Part shown: positions 8,838-17,309 of the stretch, one piece after another
Numbering within the stretch: position 1 is the stretch's first letter
How the letters are laid out: every line of letters starts with the position of its first letter
Assembly: GCF_004522235.1 (NCBI RefSeq)
Contig: NZ_SDLT01000024.1
Location: 62,001 to 126,000 of the forward strand
Source of the DNA: Amycolatopsis nivea
GTDB lineage: Bacteria > Actinomycetota > Actinomycetes > Mycobacteriales > Pseudonocardiaceae
Reading direction: 5' to 3'
DNA: 64,000 bases
Position numbers and translations under genes: made by a program
Notes under the pieces: generated by a model
What the model saw: only the letters and a program-made list of their open reading frames with translations
Told to the model about the DNA's origin: nothing
The model's database searches: none

Positions 8838-9822
8838 TCGCACGCAGGTACTTCTTGCGGTAACCGCCGTTCAGCATCTCCTCGCCGAACAGCTCGGGCA
8901 GCGGCACGCCGGACACGACCACCGGAATCGCCCGGTCGTACAGCCGGTCCGCCAACGCGACCAGCCGAAGCCCGACCATCTGGTCCGGCACCGGCGTCAC
9001 GTGCTTGAGGTGGACCCGCCGCACCCCGTCGAGCAGCTTCCCGTAGCGCGAGGGGTGCAGGCGCTCGAGATGCGTCATCAACGCGCTGAATTCGTCCACA
9101 GTGGACCCTTCGTGCGCGGCCGCGGAAGCGTCAATCTCCTCGTCGCTGACCGGCGGAGGCGCATCCGGCAGCCCGCGGTGCCGGTAGTCGGGCCCGTCGA
9201 CGCGGACGACGCCGAACCGCCGCGACAACGCCTGGATCTCGCGCAGGAAGTCCTCCGCCGCGAACCGCCCCTCGCCGAGCTTGTCCGGCAGGGTGTTGGA
9301 GGTCGCCGCGACGTAGACGCCCGCGTCGGTGAGTTCCTGCAGCAGCCGGCTGACCAGCGTGGTGTCGCCGGGATCGTCGAGCTCGAACTCGTCGATCGCC
9401 AGCAGCCGGTGTTCGGACAGCCGCGCGACCGCGTTGGCGAACCCCAGCGCGCCGACGAGGTGCGTCAGCTCGACGAACGTCCCGTACGCCTTGGGCCCAG
9501 GAGTCTCGTGCCACGTCGACGCGAGGAGGTGGGTTTTGCCGACGCCGAAGCCGCCGTCGAGGTAAAGCCCCATCGGCCCGTCCGGAATCGCCGCCCCGCC
9601 GCCGAAGAGCGACCGCAGGCGGGATTTTTTGGCCTTCGCCGCCCCGATCCGCGAAGCGAACGCGGAACACGCTTCGACCGCGGCCGCCTGGCTGGGCTCG
9701 TCCGGGTTGGGCAGGTAAGTGGAAAACCGAGCCTCGCCAAACCGCGGCGGCGGCACGAGGGACGCGATCAGCTCGTCGGCCCCAAGCTCGGGAAACCGGT
9801 CGGTCAGCGCAGCTGCGGGCAT
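8779..9822 (-). CDS. zapE: Cell division protein ZapE / AFG1-like ATPase
   Basis: 347 residues. Walker A GGFGVGKTH (90-97), Walker B LLAIDEFEL, and ATSNTLPDKLGEGRF are typical of the AFG1/ZapE family of P-loop ATPases. In proteobacteria ZapE binds FtsZ; the actinobacterial role is not established. The start ATG at 9822 gives the family-like beginning (TDRFPEL then FSTYLPNPDEPSQ); the frame is open another 22 codons upstream but those look non-coding. Overlaps the PAP2 gene by 59 bp at the 3' ends. Confidence 0.88.
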   Translation of the reverse strand: MPAAALTDRFPELGADELIASLVPPPRFGEARFSTYLPNPDEPSQAAAVEACSAFASRIGAAKAKKSRLRSLFGGGAAIPDGPMGLYLDGGFGVGKTHLLASTWHETPGPKAYGTFVELTHLVGALGFANAVARLSEHRLLAIDEFELDDPGDTTLVSRLLQELTDAGVYVAATSNTLPDKLGEGRFAAEDFLREIQALSRRFGVVRVDGPDYRHRGLPDAPPPVSDEEIDASAAAHEGSTVDEFSALMTHLERLHPSRYGKLLDGVRRVHLKHVTPVPDQMVGLRLVALADRLYDRAIPVVVSGVPLPELFGEEMLNGGYRKKYLRAISRLTALARDAMTAPPAAR

Positions 9823-10792
9823 GGTGGAAGAGCCTATCCGGACGGCCCCGGCCCCTTGGGCGCGCCTCGGCCGGGCGGGGAAGGGCAAATCCGCCGGTCG
9901 GAGCCGCCTTCGGGCGCAGAGGGGGCCAGTAAGGCGGGCTGCGTGTGGTGACTGTCACCGGGGTGCGGCGCTGGTCAGGCGCTTTGGTGCCGGGTCTGGT
10001 CTGCACTGCGGGGGGGGGTGGGTGGCGAAATGGCTCGGCCCGGGACTGCGGCACCGGAGCAGCCGCTTGACCAGACGAGCGCGAGCGGCGAGGTCACTGG
10101 TACCTCAGCAGCGACCGAGCGACGCGAATCTTCCCGGCGCAGTGGCATGGCACCGCAGCAGTGGACCAAGCCGCTGCAAACGGCGGCTGCCGCCCAGCAC
10201 CACGGTGCCGATCCGAGCCGCGCGATTAGACCGGCCGCATGGCCAGATTGCCCAGCACCGCGGCACTGGCCCGAGGCGCGTGACCAAGCCCGGCGCAAAC
10301 GGCGAAGTGGCCGGGCACCGGGCCAAGCGGCATGGCCAGATCGGTGCAGTGGCCACTCGCCGCAGTACTGAACCAAGCCGCGCGACCAGGCCGCTGGAAA
10401 CTGCGAGGTCGCCCGCCACCGCGGCAGTGGGATCAAGGTGCGCCACCGCCCGGCGCGAATAGCGAGGCGGCGGCCGTTCCGCTGTGCTGGAGCGGGCTGC
10501 GTCGTGGTCCGGTAGGAGCGGCGGGATCGTGGCGGGCGAGGTCGGTCATCGGCGTGCGGACCAGCGGCGCTTCCGCCGAGGCAGCCATCGCGCGAGGGTC
10601 AGTAGGTGGGCTGCCAGTCGGATGCGGTGCGTCGCGGGGCGGGCCGGACTGACTGGAGACTCACCCATTCGAGGGATGCCGCGTGAGTTTTCGCCCGGTC
10701 GGGAGGTCCTTTCGGAGGGCACGTCTCCGGCGCCGCGGGCCGCTCGCGGTGACACTGGACGCGCCATGTCCGCATACAGGGAGCGAGGAACC
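9823..10792. other. Long intergenic region, no convincing gene
   Basis: About 970 bp between zapE and the Asp23 operon. ORFs here on both strands are low-complexity (R/A/G/P rich), start nowhere sensible and contain diverged repeats. The last 120 bp presumably holds the promoter of the Asp23 operon, but I could not pick out a clear -35/-10 pair. Confidence 0.6.
10018..10470. repeat. Diverged minisatellite-like repeat, about 55-60 bp unit
   Basis: On the minus strand, degenerate units recur that begin near CTGGTCGCGCGGCTTGG, continue with CAGT.CTGCGG.G and often end in CTGGCCATGC.GC. Recognisable copies lie near 10370, 10300, 10250, 10210 and 10160. Copies differ at many positions, so this is an old array. 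It opens just after a G9 run at 10010-10018. Confidence 0.5.
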
Positions 10793-11248
10793 ATGCCGAG
10801 CGCGAACCGGCCCGATGTGCCTACTGCTGTCCCGTCTTCCGCGCTGGCGGCGGCTGACCAGACGGACACCGCGGGGCGCACCACGATCTCGTCGCTGGTC
10901 GTGCAGAAGATCGCGGTGCTGTCGACGCGCGAGGTCGCCGGGGTGCACGCGCTCGGCGGCGGGGTGTCGCGGGCGATCGGCGCCATCCGGGATCGGATCC
11001 CGGGGTCGGGCGCGACCTCCACCGCGGGCGTCTCGGTCGAGGTCGGCGAGAAGCAGGCCGCGATCGACCTCGACGTCGTCGTCGAGTACGGCGCGCGCAT
11101 CGCGGAGGTCGCCCGCGACGTGCGGCGCAACGTCATCACCTCCGTCGAGCAGATCACCGGGCTCGAGGTGATCGAGGTCAACATCGCGGTCAACGACGTC
11201 CACCTGCCCGGCGAGGAAGACGAACCCGAGTCGAGCCGGGTCGAATGA
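10793..11248 (+). CDS. Asp23/Gls24 family envelope stress protein (copy 1)
   Basis: 151 residues. Core features of Asp23: TTISSLVVQKIAVLSTREVAGVH, a variable loop, AAIDLDVVVEYGARIAEVA, then NVITSVEQITGLEVIEVNI. Asp23 proteins are cytosolic and are held at the membrane by AmaP, whose gene lies four genes downstream. I chose ATG 10793 (GAGG 5 nt upstream) rather than the in-frame ATG at 10767. First gene of a five-gene cluster; a 176-bp gap separates it from DUF2273, so it may have its own transcript too. Confidence 0.9.
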   Translation: MPSANRPDVPTAVPSSALAAADQTDTAGRTTISSLVVQKIAVLSTREVAGVHALGGGVSRAIGAIRDRIPGSGATSTAGVSVEVGEKQAAIDLDVVVEYGARIAEVARDVRRNVITSVEQITGLEVIEVNIAVNDVHLPGEEDEPESSRVE

Positions 11249-11424
11249 CCTCGTGATCGACCAGTGCTTCGGCCGCGGCACCCGCCCAGGCCCGGTCGCC
11301 AGGGGCACAAGTCGGGCAGCGGTCCTGAAGCACCGCGTGAGCCACAGCCGCGAAAACGCCCGCCAAACCGAACACCGGCAGCACCAGTAATCACCGCAGC
11401 ACAGACATCCCAGGAGGGCGCACG

Positions 11425-11601
11425 TTGAACGCTACGCAGACCGGGATCCTCGCCGGGCTGATTCTCGGCCTGGCCGCCACACAGGGATTCACCGCTTTCC
11501 TGGTGACCTTCGCGGTCGGCATCATCGGGCTCGTGGTCGGCCGGGTCCTCGACGGCGAGCTCGACCTCGGCGACCTGTTCGGGAAGGGCCGAGACAAGTG
11601 A
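11425..11601 (+). CDS. DUF2273-family small membrane protein
   Basis: 58 residues starting at TTG 11425, with a strong AGGAGGG 8 nt upstream that fixes this unusual start. It has two closely spaced hydrophobic stretches (GILAGLILGLAATQGF and LVTFAVGIIGLVVGRVL) and an acidic C-terminus. The two-span layout and the position between Asp23 genes match DUF2273, the small integral membrane protein routinely found in Asp23/AmaP operons. Its stop overlaps the next start. It is easy to miss because it is short and has a TTG start. Confidence 0.8.
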   Translation: MNATQTGILAGLILGLAATQGFTAFLVTFAVGIIGLVVGRVLDGELDLGDLFGKGRDK

Positions 11602-11984
11602 CCCAGGCGGTCGAGGCAGGGCCGTCCCGCAACGACCTTCCGGAGCCCGCCGAGCGCGGTTCGCTGACCATCGCGCACGCCGTGGTGCGCAAGGTCGCGC
11701 AGCACGCCGCCGACCAGGTTCCCGGGACGATGCGCACCGAGCGCCGCGTCGCGGGGGTCAGCACCGGGACCACCGGCGCCTCCGCGAAGGTCGGCGGCTC
11801 GGACAACGACGTCGAGCTGTCCCTCGATCTCGCGTTGCGTTATCCGGTGCCAGTGCGCGAGGTGACCGGGCAGGTGCGCGAGAAGGTCGTCGAAGAGGTC
11901 GAACGCATCACCTCCTATCACGTGCGTTCGGTCGCGGTGACGGTCACCGCGTTGCTGCCGGACGTGCCGCCGAGGGTGCGATGA
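11598..11984 (+). CDS. Asp23/Gls24 family envelope stress protein (copy 2)
   Basis: 128 residues from GTG 11598. The Asp23 pattern is present: GSLTIAHAVVRKVAQHAAD, VELSLDLALRYPVPVREV, EEVERITSYHVRSVAVTV. It is shorter and more diverged than copy 1, with a basic loop (RTERRVAG). It overlaps the genes on both sides by 4 bp, so translation is coupled. Having two Asp23 paralogues in one operon suggests a hetero-oligomer, which is inference. Confidence 0.88.
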   Translation: MTQAVEAGPSRNDLPEPAERGSLTIAHAVVRKVAQHAADQVPGTMRTERRVAGVSTGTTGASAKVGGSDNDVELSLDLALRYPVPVREVTGQVREKVVEEVERITSYHVRSVAVTVTALLPDVPPRVR

Positions 11985-12517
11985 TGCGCATCCTCGTCCG
12001 TCTTCTGTCCACGCTGCTCGGCCTGGCCGTCGCAGCCGGCGGCGCACTGCTGGCGCTCGAGGTCGGGTGGGCCTGGTGGCAGCCTGACAAGGAACCGCTG
12101 CTCGTGCCGTGGCCGCGGTGGAAAGCCGCGATCGCCGAGCTGGACTGGACCAGCACGCCAGTGCGGCTCACCGCGGGGATCGTCTTGCTCGCCGGGCTCG
12201 TGCTCCTGTTGCTGGCCCTCGGCGCGGGCGACCGAGCGGTGCGGATGACCGATCCCGCTGATGGCATCACCGTCAACACCTCGCCGCGAGCTCTTGCGCG
12301 CTTGGTCGGGCTGGCGGTGCGCGCTGAGGACAACGTGCGCGGCGCGTCCGTGACGGCCAGCTCCCGCCGGGTGCGCGTGCGCGCGACAAGCCGGTTGGAA
12401 AACGAGGAACAGCTGCGGCCGCGGCTGTTGGAAGCCGTCGCAGGGGTGCTGGACGACCTCCCGCTGCAGCGTCGTCCGAAGGTGTCCGTGGTCGTCGACT
12501 CTCCGAAGGACCGGTGA
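11981..12517 (+). CDS. DUF6286-type membrane protein of the Asp23 operon
   Basis: 178 residues. Two membrane spans (LLSTLLGLAVAAGGALLAL near 9-27 and TAGIVLLAGLVLLLLALGAG near 64-84), a W-rich linker (VGWAWWQPDKEP), then a cytosolic alpha/beta domain resembling the Asp23-like soluble part of AmaP. DUF6286 is the name I associate with this arrangement in actinobacterial Asp23 clusters. It starts at ATG 11981 with a 4-bp overlap and is translationally coupled to its neighbours. Function unknown; probably a second membrane anchor. Confidence 0.72.
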   Translation: MMRILVRLLSTLLGLAVAAGGALLALEVGWAWWQPDKEPLLVPWPRWKAAIAELDWTSTPVRLTAGIVLLAGLVLLLLALGAGDRAVRMTDPADGITVNTSPRALARLVGLAVRAEDNVRGASVTASSRRVRVRATSRLENEEQLRPRLLEAVAGVLDDLPLQRRPKVSVVVDSPKDR

Positions 12518-13116
12518 TGAGCGCTTCCGCGGCGCGTCGCGCGCAAGGCCGTTCGTACGGCGCCGAGCGCACGCTGACCTCCCTGGTCGGCTTGCTCGGT
12601 GTGCTGGCTGGGGCCGGAGCGCTGGTGGTCGGCATGGGGTGGCTCGGGCAGTTCCGCGGGCACCGGCCGGTACTCGATCCGATCGCGGTCGGCTGGCTTG
12701 GCGACCACGCGCTGTACGCGCGGATCGGTGCGGTAGTGCTCGGGCTGCTGCTGCTCGTGTTCGGCCTATGGTGGTTTTTCCGTTCGCTGCGCCCGGAACG
12801 CCGTCCGGACCTCAAGCTCGACGAGACGATCGGCGCTGAACTCACCGTCACGGCCGGAGCGCTGGCCAACGCCGTGCAAACCGACGCGGAGAGCGTTGAC
12901 GGGGTCACCCGGGCTCGCGTCCGTTCGGTGGGCACCGTGGCCGATCCGGCGTTGCGGATCACGCTCTGGCTGGCCGAGGGCGCGGAAGTCCGGCGGGTGT
13001 GGGAAGGCCTCGACGCGTACGTGTTGACGAGGGCCAGGGAATCGCTCGGCGTCGAGACCCTGCCGACCGCGGTGCGGCTCGAACTCGACACGACCGGCTC
13101 GGCACGCGTGCGCTGA
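12517..13116 (+). CDS. amaP: Alkaline shock response membrane anchor AmaP
   Basis: About 199 residues. It has two transmembrane segments (LTSLVGLLGVLAGAGALVVG and IGAVVLGLLLLVFGLWWFF) followed by a cytosolic domain (VTAGALANAVQTDAESVDGV, ALRITLWLAEGAEVRRVW), the layout of AmaP, which tethers Asp23 to the membrane. I prefer ATG 12517 over GTG 12514 because AAGGA is then 6 nt upstream. Last gene of the operon. Confidence 0.82.
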   Translation: MSASAARRAQGRSYGAERTLTSLVGLLGVLAGAGALVVGMGWLGQFRGHRPVLDPIAVGWLGDHALYARIGAVVLGLLLLVFGLWWFFRSLRPERRPDLKLDETIGAELTVTAGALANAVQTDAESVDGVTRARVRSVGTVADPALRITLWLAEGAEVRRVWEGLDAYVLTRARESLGVETLPTAVRLELDTTGSARVR

Positions 13117-13142
13117 TCCCGCGTTTCGCCCAGAATGCCCGC

Positions 13143-14216
13143 ATGGCGCTCCCTGTGCAGGCACCGATCAAGCCCATGCTGGCGAAGCCGGCGAAAGCCA
13201 TTCCCGATTCCGGCGGGCTGCTGTTCGAACCGAAGTGGGACGGGTTCCGCTGCCTGGTTTTCCGGGACGGCGACGAGATCACCCTGCAGTCGCGCGCGGA
13301 GAAGCCGCTGAACCGGTATTTCCCGGAAGTCCTCGCCGCGCTGCGGGAATCCTTGCCGGAGCGCGTCGTGCTCGACGGCGAACTGGTGGTGGCCCGCGAC
13401 GGCAAGCTCGATTTCGACGCGCTGACCGAGCGCATCCACCCGGCGGACAGCCGCGTCCAGCTGCTCGCCGAGCAATCGCCGGCGCAGTTCGTGGCTTTCG
13501 ACGTGCTCGCGCTGGGCGACGAGTCGTTTGTGGACGAGCCGACCTCGGCGCGCCGCGAACGGCTCGAATCCCTGCCGGGCATCGCGCTGACGCCGGCGAC
13601 GACCGATCCGGAGACCGCTCGGCGCTGGTTCGAGCTGTTCGAAGGGGCCGGATTGGACGGCGTGATCGGCAAGCCGCTGGACGAGCCGTATTCGCCGGGC
13701 AAGCGGGTTTTGTTCAAGTACAAGCATTCCCGCACCGCGGACTGCGTGCTGGCAGGCCTGCGCTGGCACGTGGACGGCGAGCCGGGCGAGGCGGTCGGCT
13801 CGTTCCTGCTGGGCTTGTACGACGAGAACGGGCTGCTGCACCACGTCGGCGTGGTCGGTTCGTTCCCGGTCGCGCGCCGCCGCGAGCTGGCTCAGGAGCT
13901 GGCCCCGTTGATCACGGACGGCGAAGGGCATCCGTGGCTGGGCGACGCGGTCCGCGAGAGCCAGCGGATCCCGGGCGGCATCACGCGCTGGCGGTCGAAG
14001 GAACAGCCGTGGGTGCCGCTGCGGCTGGAGCGCGTGGTGGAGGTCTCGTACGAGCACACGGAGGGCGGCTATCCGTCGCGCTTCCGCCACACCGCCCAGT
14101 TCGCGCGCTGGCGGCCGGACCGGGAGCCGTCGTCGTGCGGCTACTCGCAGCTGGACGAGCCTGCCCGGTACGACCTGTCGGCGGTGTTCCGGGGCGAGGT
14201 CGTGCGGACCCGCTGA
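13143..14216 (+). CDS. ATP-dependent DNA ligase (LigC type)
   Basis: 357 residues. The adenylation motif is EPKWDGFR with the nucleophile lysine at 31; later ligase motifs include LDGELVVARDG, FVAFDVLAL, DGVIGKPLDEPYSPGKR and VLFKYKHSRTADCV. The C-terminal OB domain carries VVEVSYEHTEGGYPSRFRH. It is a short, stand-alone ligase like mycobacterial LigC, thought to act in repair or backup end-joining. No Ku gene is in the window. The start ATG lies 26 bp after amaP, but a role in that operon is unlikely. Confidence 0.92.
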   Translation: MALPVQAPIKPMLAKPAKAIPDSGGLLFEPKWDGFRCLVFRDGDEITLQSRAEKPLNRYFPEVLAALRESLPERVVLDGELVVARDGKLDFDALTERIHPADSRVQLLAEQSPAQFVAFDVLALGDESFVDEPTSARRERLESLPGIALTPATTDPETARRWFELFEGAGLDGVIGKPLDEPYSPGKRVLFKYKHSRTADCVLAGLRWHVDGEPGEAVGSFLLGLYDENGLLHHVGVVGSFPVARRRELAQELAPLITDGEGHPWLGDAVRESQRIPGGITRWRSKEQPWVPLRLERVVEVSYEHTEGGYPSRFRHTAQFARWRPDREPSSCGYSQLDEPARYDLSAVFRGEVVRTR

Positions 14217-14309
14217 CCGGACACGCCGCAGGACCCGCTCACTGGCTTCCCACACCACGCGTGCCAAGCTCGTCCGAGAGTTCCGCCGAGCAGACGTGAG
14301 GACCAGCCC

Positions 14310-15878
14310 GTGCACCGCCGTTCCCCCAGCCGTTCCCGTACGCGCGCCCGGCTGGTGGCGGCGACGCTGGGAGTGCTCATGCTGGCCGGGTGCACCAGCG
14401 GACCTTCCGTGCGCCCCGCGGTGATCGACAACGACGGGCGCGCCACCACCGCGCCGCCCCCGAGCACCGCCGCGGTGCCGTTGCCGCCGCTGGCCGAGCC
14501 CAAGAAATCCGCCCTGCGATGGGCCAACTGCGACGCGGACACCCGGCAGCGGATGGCCGCTCCGGCGCTGCCCGATTCGCTGCACGTCAGCTGCGCGCGC
14601 ATGACGTCCCCGCTCGACGCGCCCGAGGACTCGCAGCACCTGCTCGCCCGCATCTTCGTGCTGAAGGCGGGCGACGGACCGATCCCGCTCGTGGTGGTCA
14701 ACGACGTCGGCGGCGAGCCGGGCTCGCTGTTCGCCGCGCGCCTGGCGACCCGGCTTCCGCCGGAGTTCCTCAAGAAGTTCTCGCTGATCGGCGTGGACCG
14801 GCGCGGCACCGGGCTGTCCGGCGGCGTGCAGTGCGTGCCGCTGGAAGTGCGTTCGGACCTGCTGGGCGCGGACCCGGCGCAGGGCGGTCTCGGCGAGGTG
14901 CTCGACGCGGCTCGCCGGGCCGGTCAGCAGTGCGCGCTCGACCTCGACACCGCGCAGACCGCGCTGGACAGCTGGCGTACCGCCGGGGACCTCGACCAGC
15001 TGCGCAAACAACTCGGCCTTGACCGGCTGAACGCGCTCGGCCGCGGTGACGGCTCGAAGGTGCTTTCGGAGTACGCGGTGCGCTACCCGGCGCAGGTCGG
15101 CCGCATGGTGCTGGACGGCATCCCGGACCCGGGCGCCGACCGGGCGGCGGTGCTCGATGCGGTGGCCGCCGGCGCACAGTCGACGTTCGACGCCTTCTCC
15201 GCGGACTGCGCCGCCCGCAACTGCCTGATGGGCGATGCGAAGGTCGCGCTGAAGACCGTGACCGACCGGCTCCGTACGTCCCCTGTGGACACTGACGACG
15301 GCGTGACGATGAGCCCCGGCGTGGCGACTTACGCGGTGTACCAAGGACTCGCCGACCGGTCGAACTGGCCCGCTCTCGCCGACGCGCTGAACGCCGCGAA
15401 GAACGGTGACGTCACCGCGCTGGCCAGCTTCGCGAATCCGATCGTCGCGGACGTCCGCGGCCGCACGTCGCGCATCGGCGGCACCATCGCGACCCGATGC
15501 AACGACTCGACCACGCGGCTGCCCGCCGATCAACTGGACCGCGCCGCCGCAAACATGCGCGCCAAGTACCCGCAGTTCGGCGCTGCGGTCGCCCAGGAAC
15601 TCGCCTGGTGCGGCGCTTGGCCGGTCCGCCGCGAGGCGCTGCCTCCCGCCGGTGCGCCAGGCGCCCCGCCCATGCTGGTGGCCGCTACCGCCACCGACCC
15701 GGTCACGCCGCAGATCGGCACGACCCGGGCCGCGGACCAGATGCCCAGCGCCGTGACCGTCACGTGGCAAGGCGTCGCGCATGGCGCGGTCGGCCAGTCC
15801 TCCTGCGTCACCGCAGCCGCGCAAGCCTTCCTGATCGACGGCAAGATTCCGGACAACGGCACTCTCTGCCCGGCCTAG
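14310..15878 (+). CDS. TAP-like alpha/beta-hydrolase lipoprotein lacking the nucleophile serine
   Basis: 522 residues. A lipoprotein signal peptide with lipobox LAGC (about residues 25-28) follows an Arg-rich n-region, so the protein is exported and lipid-anchored. The fold matches tripeptidyl-aminopeptidase-like hydrolases: GVDRRGTGLSGG, then LNALGRGDGSKVLSEYAVRYP, VLDGIPDPG, and C-terminal DPVTP (acid) and GVAHGA (His). In the family the elbow reads G-x-S-x-G; here it reads G-R-G-D-G, so the serine is glycine. Start GTG 14310 has GAGGA upstream. It may be catalytically dead or act as a binding protein. Confidence 0.85.
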   Translation: MHRRSPSRSRTRARLVAATLGVLMLAGCTSGPSVRPAVIDNDGRATTAPPPSTAAVPLPPLAEPKKSALRWANCDADTRQRMAAPALPDSLHVSCARMTSPLDAPEDSQHLLARIFVLKAGDGPIPLVVVNDVGGEPGSLFAARLATRLPPEFLKKFSLIGVDRRGTGLSGGVQCVPLEVRSDLLGADPAQGGLGEVLDAARRAGQQCALDLDTAQTALDSWRTAGDLDQLRKQLGLDRLNALGRGDGSKVLSEYAVRYPAQVGRMVLDGIPDPGADRAAVLDAVAAGAQSTFDAFSADCAARNCLMGDAKVALKTVTDRLRTSPVDTDDGVTMSPGVATYAVYQGLADRSNWPALADALNAAKNGDVTALASFANPIVADVRGRTSRIGGTIATRCNDSTTRLPADQLDRAAANMRAKYPQFGAAVAQELAWCGAWPVRREALPPAGAPGAPPMLVAATATDPVTPQIGTTRAADQMPSAVTVTWQGVAHGAVGQSSCVTAAAQAFLIDGKIPDNGTLCPA

Positions 15879-16163
15879 GGACCGGCCTGGCCGGCGACCT
15901 GCGAGACGGAGTACGCGCAGTCGGCCTGCTCTTTGGTGATCAGCCGCAGGTGCGGCCGCTTGGTGATCGCGGCGTCGCCGAGCAACAGGTTGGGCGCGGA
16001 GCCGCTCGCGCCGCGTGGTGTGCGCAGCGCGTCTGTCGAACGGCTCCCTCTCGCCGAGATAGCGCCGCCAGCCGCGCACCAGCCCGCTGATCCGGCTGAG
16101 CAATCCCCGCTGAGGTCTGAGGTGGCGGAACCGGGGCTGTCCCGCCGAAGTCGTCTCGAACAC
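15875..16163 (-). pseudogene. Small ORF interrupted by a 1-nt insertion
   Basis: From GTG 16163 one frame reads protein-like (PRFRHLRPQRGLLSR, then GWRRYLGEREPFD). From about 16035 onward a different frame is the protein-like one (SAPNLLLGDAAITKRPHL, then KEQADCAYSVSQVAGQAGP and stop). Removing one base in the GACAGAC near 16035 would join them into one protein of about 95 residues. I do not recognise the family. It could be a decayed gene, a sequencing error or chance. It overlaps the end of the convergent lipoprotein gene by 4 bp. Confidence 0.35.
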
Positions 16164-16328
16164 CCATCCAGTATCTCGAACACCTGTTCGACAGCGCATC
16201 GCTAGACCCGGCGGGATCCGCTCACCCACATGAGACCGAGATTTTCACCGGGAGTGCCGAAAACGCCGACAGCGCACCGAATTCCGCCACTCGCGACCAG
16301 AAAGGCAGCAAACGCGCGGGAGACGGTC

Positions 16329-16916
16329 CTAACGGGACACAGCAGGACTGGCAGCCGCCCAGGCCGCCTCGACCATCCGGAAAACCTCGTCCACCGCGGC
16401 CTCCGGGTCAGCCGCCTCGCGAGCCACCGAGTAGGCGTCGACCACGAACCGCGCGATCGCCCGGCACGCCGTCGGAGTCCGCTCGAGACCGGGATCGGCC
16501 GCCATCGCCGCGGCCAGCGACTCCGCGTGCCGCAGCCGCATCGATTCCTCGTACTCCCGCAGCGCGGGCGACCCGTCGATCATCCGCCAGACCGGCGCGA
16601 CGCTGTCCGCGGTGCAATGCCGCACCAGCGCCTGGATCTCGTCGCGCAACGCCGGGATCAGCGCCTCCGCCGACGAGCGCCGCTCGACCGCGCCGCGCAG
16701 GTTTTCCTCGAAGTTGGAGTCCTGCTCGAAGACCAGCGCTTCCTTCGAGGCGAAATGCGAAAAGACCGTGGTCACGGCGACGTCGGCCTCGGCCGCGATG
16801 TCCCGGATCCCCACCTCGTCGTACCCGCGCTCGAGGAACAGCCGGAGCGCGGTGTCGGCGATCTTCTGGCGGGTCGCAGCCTTCTTGCGCTCGCGCCGCC
16901 CGGACGGCTCAGTCAT
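16329..16916 (-). CDS. TetR-family transcriptional regulator
   Basis: 195 residues. The N-terminal helix-turn-helix (IADTALRLFLERGYDEVGIR, then ADVAVTTVFSHFASKEALV) is classic TetR; the ligand domain from about residue 65 is too variable to name a ligand. Preceded by a small palindrome at 16960-16970 that is a likely autoregulatory operator. No divergently transcribed gene lies next to it, so its targets beyond itself and possibly the DUF2630 gene are unknown. Confidence 0.92.
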   Translation of the reverse strand: MTEPSGRRERKKAATRQKIADTALRLFLERGYDEVGIRDIAAEADVAVTTVFSHFASKEALVFEQDSNFEENLRGAVERRSSAEALIPALRDEIQALVRHCTADSVAPVWRMIDGSPALREYEESMRLRHAESLAAAMAADPGLERTPTACRAIARFVVDAYSVAREAADPEAAVDEVFRMVEAAWAAASPAVSR

Positions 16917-16954
16917 CCGCGGATGCTATCAGTCACAAAATCCGACCGGTTGCC

Positions 16955-16976
16955 AAAAACTAACCGTTAGCTTTTG
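16955..16976. promoter_or_regulatory. Candidate TetR operator
   Basis: Palindrome CTAACCGTTAG (16960-16970) flanked by AAAA and CTTTT runs, 44 bp upstream of the TetR start codon. CTAACnGTTAG-type sites are common for TetR regulators. It lies in an AT-rich patch that stands out locally and just after the stop of the DUF2630 gene. Confidence 0.5.
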
Positions 16977-16982
16977 AAAAGC

Positions 16983-17222
16983 CTACTGCCGGTATCCTTC
17001 GACCTCGCCCACCGACCGGACCGAAGCCTCGTCCGGATCGTCGTCGAACTCGACCCTGGCCCGGCGCTGCCGCAGCAGGTCCCAGCACTGGTCGAGCTCC
17101 TCTTCGGCCCGGCGGAGCCGCTCCCGGTCGTCCGAGGACAGCCCGACCCCGATCGCCCGGTCGCGCAGTTCCTTCTCCTGCGCGATCAGCTCGTCGATCC
17201 GTCCCAAGATCCCGTCAGCCAC
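16983..17222 (-). CDS. DUF2630 family protein
   Basis: 79 residues from GTG 17222, with GGAGG 5 nt upstream. The sequence is charged and helical: GILGRIDELIAQEKELRD, EEELDQCWDLLRQRRARVEF, and the closing VGEVEGYRQ; the DQCWDLLRQRRAR core and the EVEGY end are the DUF2630 signature. Function unknown. Probably a cytosolic coiled-coil protein. Confidence 0.85.
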   Translation of the reverse strand: MADGILGRIDELIAQEKELRDRAIGVGLSSDDRERLRRAEEELDQCWDLLRQRRARVEFDDDPDEASVRSVGEVEGYRQ

Positions 17223-17309
17223 ATCAACCTCCAAGGAAACGTCGGACACCCACCAGGACGCTACCGCGCCCCGGGGAATTCCCCACCCGGTTCGTTCGTT
17301 GGACCACCC

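Noticed and set aside
10018..10470. Possible CRISPR array in the repetitive gap
   Set aside because: Units are degenerate, abutting and have no unique spacers of even length, and there are no cas genes.
12273..16229. Very long minus-strand open frame (1318 codons)
   Set aside because: It runs antisense over the Asp23 operon, ligase and lipoprotein genes, is extremely rich in R, A, G and H, and has no recognisable domain; it is a GC-bias shadow.
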